From: JAENVT01 sp031412355
GTDB taxonomy: Bacteria > Actinomycetota > Acidimicrobiia > Acidimicrobiales > Ilumatobacteraceae
NCBI GenBank assembly: GCA_031412355.1
Contig: JANOCR010000020.1
Coordinates: 1 to 9,098, forward strand
Length of the DNA stretch: 9,098 bases
Reading direction: 5' to 3'
Shown: positions 6,725-9,098 of the stretch, in pieces
Layout of the letters: each line of letters starts with the position of its first letter
Numbering within the stretch: the first letter of the stretch is position 1
Notes under the pieces: model-generated
What the model saw: the letters and a program-made list of their open reading frames with translations, nothing else
Told to the model about the DNA's origin: nothing
Databases searched by the model: none
Position numbers and translations under genes: made by a program

Positions 6725-8479
6725 GCTCAGTGATACCGACTCGGCGGGCTCGCTGTAGATGGTCTCACCGTCGAACGACACCGTCCCGGTCTTCGGGTCG
6801 ACGTCGACGTGGCCGAGCCGGTCGTTGAGTATTAGATCTGCGGGCCCGATGTTGCGGGTCCCCTTCACTGCAACCCTGCGACGACGTGTCGTCATGTGAT
6901 CGTCGCCGGCGTCGACCGCTGCCTGGCTGACGAACGCCACCGACAGATCGGCAGCGGTCGACCCGCACGAACCGAACTGCGGCCCGAGCACCAGTGGCTC
7001 ACTGGAATCTGTGGCCGCGTTGGGATCGCCGGTGACCCCGTATGCGGGGAACCCGCCCTTCAGCACCAACTGCGGCTTGGCCCCGAAATGATCCGGTCGC
7101 CACAGCACGATGTCGGCCAGCTTGCCAACATCCAATGAACCGATCTCGTGGTTCAGACCGTGTGCGATTGCCGGGTTGATCGTGAGCTTGGCCATGTACT
7201 GCCGAACGCGATCGTTGTCGTGCGAGGTCGGCCCGTGACTGGAATCGGTGCGGATCTGTTGGCGCTTCATGTGCGCTGCCAATTGGAAGGTGCGGCGCAC
7301 GGTCTCGCCGGCGCGCCCCATGCCCTGCGCGTCGCTGGACGTGATACCGATCACGCCAAGATCGTGCAACACCCCTTCCGCCCCCATGGTGCCACCGCGT
7401 ATCCGATCGGTGACGAGGTGATGGTCGCTGTGCGAGTGGTGGTTCAGGCCGTGCGCAGCGAAGATCATCTCGTAGTGCTCGTCGAGCGCGTCGCGCCCGA
7501 ACGGCAGCGTCGGGTTGGTGCTGGAGCCGATCACATTGGGCACGCCGGCAAGCTTCAACACGTTGGGCACGTGGCCGCCGCCACACCCCTCGATGTGAAA
7601 GGCGTGGATCGTCCGGCCTTGCAGCACGCTCAACGTGTCGTCGACCGACAGGCACTCGTTGAGGCCGTCGGTGTGCAATGCGACCTGCACGTCGTACTGC
7701 TCCGCCACGTCGAGGGCTGTGTCGAGGGCCCGCGTGTGCGCACCCATGTCTTCGTGCACCTTGAACCCGCACGCACCGCCCTCGACCAACGCCTCAACAA
7801 GAGGATCCTGGAGCGACGACGAGCCACGACCGAGGAACCCGATGTTGACCGGCCACTGATCGAAGCTGTTGAACGCGTGCCGCAAGGCCCACGGCGAATT
7901 GACACCAACGCCCCACACCGGCCCGAACTCCTGACCGATGATCGACGTGACGCCGGAGGCCAGTGACGCCTCCATGATTCGCGGCGACAGCAGGTGCACG
8001 TGAGTGTCGATCGCGCCGGCTGTCGCGATCAAACCCTCGCCCGAGACGATCGTTGTGCCGGTGCCCACCACAACGTCGACGTCATCCATCACATCGGGAT
8101 TGCCGGCCCGGCCGATGCCGCTGATGCGTCCGTCACGTATCCCAATCGACACCTTGCCGATGCGTCGAGTGGCGTCGATCACGACGACGTTGGAGATCAC
8201 GACATCACACGTCTCGCTGACCGCCGCCGCTTTCAGCAACAGGCCATCGCGGGCGGTCTTGGCGAATCCGGCCAGGAACTCGCTGCCGCGCTGCTGCGAG
8301 TCGTACTCGATCTCGATCACCAATCCGGTGTCGCCCAGTCGAACGCGGTCGCCCACCGTCGGTCCATGGATCGCGGCGTAGTCGTCGGGCAGGATCTCGT
8401 CGGGATGAAGGTGGTCATGGGGGGCCGCGCCGCCCTCGTGGCGGTGTTCGAACTGGCCGTGCGAGTGTCGCTCGGTCAC
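6707..8479 (-). CDS. ureC: Urease alpha subunit, divergent actinobacterial type
   Basis: This is the catalytic subunit of urease (urea to ammonia and carbamate), 590 residues against about 567 in Klebsiella. The dinickel site is complete: His160 and His162, carbamylated Lys240 (GFKVHED), His269 (ALHTDG), His295 (FHIEG) and Asp383 (SSDAQGMGR), plus substrate/catalytic His242, His343 and Arg359. Spacings match Klebsiella positions 134, 136, 217, 246, 272, 360, 219, 320 and 336. It is nevertheless divergent. The usual GEE..FGGGK..RDGMGQ block reads GSEFLAGFAKTARDG (66-79), the GGTGP...CTPGPW loop is replaced by a shorter GQEFGPVWGVGVNSPW (182-197), and the flap Cys319 equivalent is Ala342. His-rich stretches occur at the N terminus (7 His in residues 5-25) and in the flap (343-354). 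The GTG start overlaps the upstream ureAB stop by 4 bases (GTGA), so the two are coupled. I recall a similar form, ending LYFL, in Streptomyces. Confidence 0.95.
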   Translation of the reverse strand: MTERHSHGQFEHRHEGGAAPHDHLHPDEILPDDYAAIHGPTVGDRVRLGDTGLVIEIEYDSQQRGSEFLAGFAKTARDGLLLKAAAVSETCDVVISNVVVIDATRRIGKVSIGIRDGRISGIGRAGNPDVMDDVDVVVGTGTTIVSGEGLIATAGAIDTHVHLLSPRIMEASLASGVTSIIGQEFGPVWGVGVNSPWALRHAFNSFDQWPVNIGFLGRGSSSLQDPLVEALVEGGACGFKVHEDMGAHTRALDTALDVAEQYDVQVALHTDGLNECLSVDDTLSVLQGRTIHAFHIEGCGGGHVPNVLKLAGVPNVIGSSTNPTLPFGRDALDEHYEMIFAAHGLNHHSHSDHHLVTDRIRGGTMGAEGVLHDLGVIGITSSDAQGMGRAGETVRRTFQLAAHMKRQQIRTDSSHGPTSHDNDRVRQYMAKLTINPAIAHGLNHEIGSLDVGKLADIVLWRPDHFGAKPQLVLKGGFPAYGVTGDPNAATDSSEPLVLGPQFGSCGSTAADLSVAFVSQAAVDAGDDHMTTRRRRVAVKGTRNIGPADLILNDRLGHVDVDPKTGTVSFDGETIYSEPAESVSLSRLYFL

Positions 8480-9098
8480 GGTCGAGTCCCGAGGTAGCCC
8501 TGCTCGGCGGCGCGGACAAGCGCCGCCTGCTTGGCGCCCGGCGCGTCGAGCGGACCATCGACCAGGCCGGCAAAGCCGATCGCGATCCTCGCCCCGCCGA
8601 TGGGCACCAGTGGCGCGTCGGTTGCAACATCGGGCTCGAAGCGCAGCGCAGATCCCGCAGGTATCGCCAGGCGCATGCCGTAGGCCGCGGCGCGGTCGAA
8701 CGACAGCCGAGGGTTGACCTCGAAGAAGTGAAAGTGTGAGGTGATGCTGATCGGCACGTCGGATGTATTGGTCGCAGTTACGTGGACGAGGCCGGGTGGA
8801 GCCGCCGCCTGGCGGGCCGCGGTGATCACAGCGCCCGGCGCATCGGGGCCGAGGCTGCCGCCCGCGCCGAACGGGTCGCGCACCACGACCATGCGGGTGC
8901 CGTCGTCGAACACGGCCTCGACCTTGACCTCACTGACGATGTCGGGCACGCCCGGCAGCACCTCGGCAACCGTCAACACACGTGCGCCGGCAGCGGCGGC
9001 GTCCATCAGACGAGCACCATCTCGCGCCGCTTCGCACACGGTGTCGGCGATCAGTGCGGTGGCTTCCGGCACGTTCAGTCGCAGGCCTCGGGCCCGTC
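8476..9098 (-). CDS. ureAB: Fused urease gamma/beta subunit, 5' end beyond window
   Basis: This is the structural urease subunit in which gamma (UreA) and beta (UreB) form one chain, as in Helicobacter UreA and some actinobacteria. The frame is open to the right edge. Its first visible residues, RARGLRLNVPEATALI, match gamma from about residue 24 of Klebsiella UreA, so roughly 23 N-terminal residues lie outside. GVPDIVSEVKVEAVFDDGT is the end of gamma. After a Gly/Pro-rich linker, PGAVITAAR opens beta, which contains the hallmark SHFHFFEVNP and FDRAAAYGMRLAIPAG. Beyond the usual beta end (GFAGLVDGPL) lies an extra tail of about 23 residues, including ALVRAAEQGYLG, which resembles the tail of Helicobacter UreA. 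It overlaps ureC by 4 bases. A GTG at 9072 could be mistaken for the start, but it lies inside the conserved gamma sequence. Confidence 0.93.
   Translation of the reverse strand, partial: RARGLRLNVPEATALIADTVCEAARDGARLMDAAAAGARVLTVAEVLPGVPDIVSEVKVEAVFDDGTRMVVVRDPFGAGGSLGPDAPGAVITAARQAAAPPGLVHVTATNTSDVPISITSHFHFFEVNPRLSFDRAAAYGMRLAIPAGSALRFEPDVATDAPLVPIGGARIAIGFAGLVDGPLDAPGAKQAALVRAAEQGYLGTRP

Noticed and set aside
7148..7966. Open frame of 272 codons on the + strand opposite ureC
   Set aside because: It is the antisense of ureC, whose catalytic residues are all present. No recognisable domain is encoded on the + strand.

Overview
The window looks like chromosomal DNA of a high-GC actinobacterium. 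Codons strongly favour G or C at the third position, GTG starts are common, genes are packed with 1-4 base overlaps, and one gene belongs to the mycothiol-dependent maleylpyruvate isomerase family, which is typical of Actinomycetota. The style would fit Acidimicrobiia or a relative, but that placement is inference. I see no tRNA, rRNA, CRISPR array, insertion sequence or integrase.

Layout from left to right. Bases 1-174 hold no convincing intact gene, only a possible degraded 3' end. An ACSF2/FadD-type fatty acyl-CoA synthetase runs leftward (175-1794). A 72-base divergent promoter region separates it from a rightward mycothiol-dependent maleylpyruvate isomerase/DinB-fold protein (1867-2538). 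After 47 bases come four tightly overlapping rightward genes (2586-6128) in the order ATPase, permease, ATPase, permease. They form a two-pump ABC-2 type module with no binding protein, so probably an exporter or membrane-remodelling transporter of unknown substrate. A 123-base gap with a small hairpin and a possible promoter leads to a single-domain universal stress protein (6252-6671).

The right third is read leftward. It holds a fused urease gamma/beta subunit gene (8476 to beyond the window edge) and an overlapping urease alpha gene, ureC (6707-8479). This is the divergent actinobacterial urease lineage rather than the standard one. All nickel ligands, the carbamylated lysine, the catalytic His and the Arg are present, but several otherwise near-invariant urease motifs are rewritten, the flap Cys is Ala, and no accessory genes (ureD, E, F, G) are visible.

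Most interesting points: a histidine cluster placed in the active-site flap of UreC; a second His-rich segment at its N terminus; an in-frame 18-base tandem duplication of the last codons and stop of ureC; a Helicobacter-UreA-like C-terminal tail on the gamma/beta fusion; and the compact four-gene ABC module of unknown cargo. The urease subunits would assemble together. The other genes show no obvious shared pathway with them.
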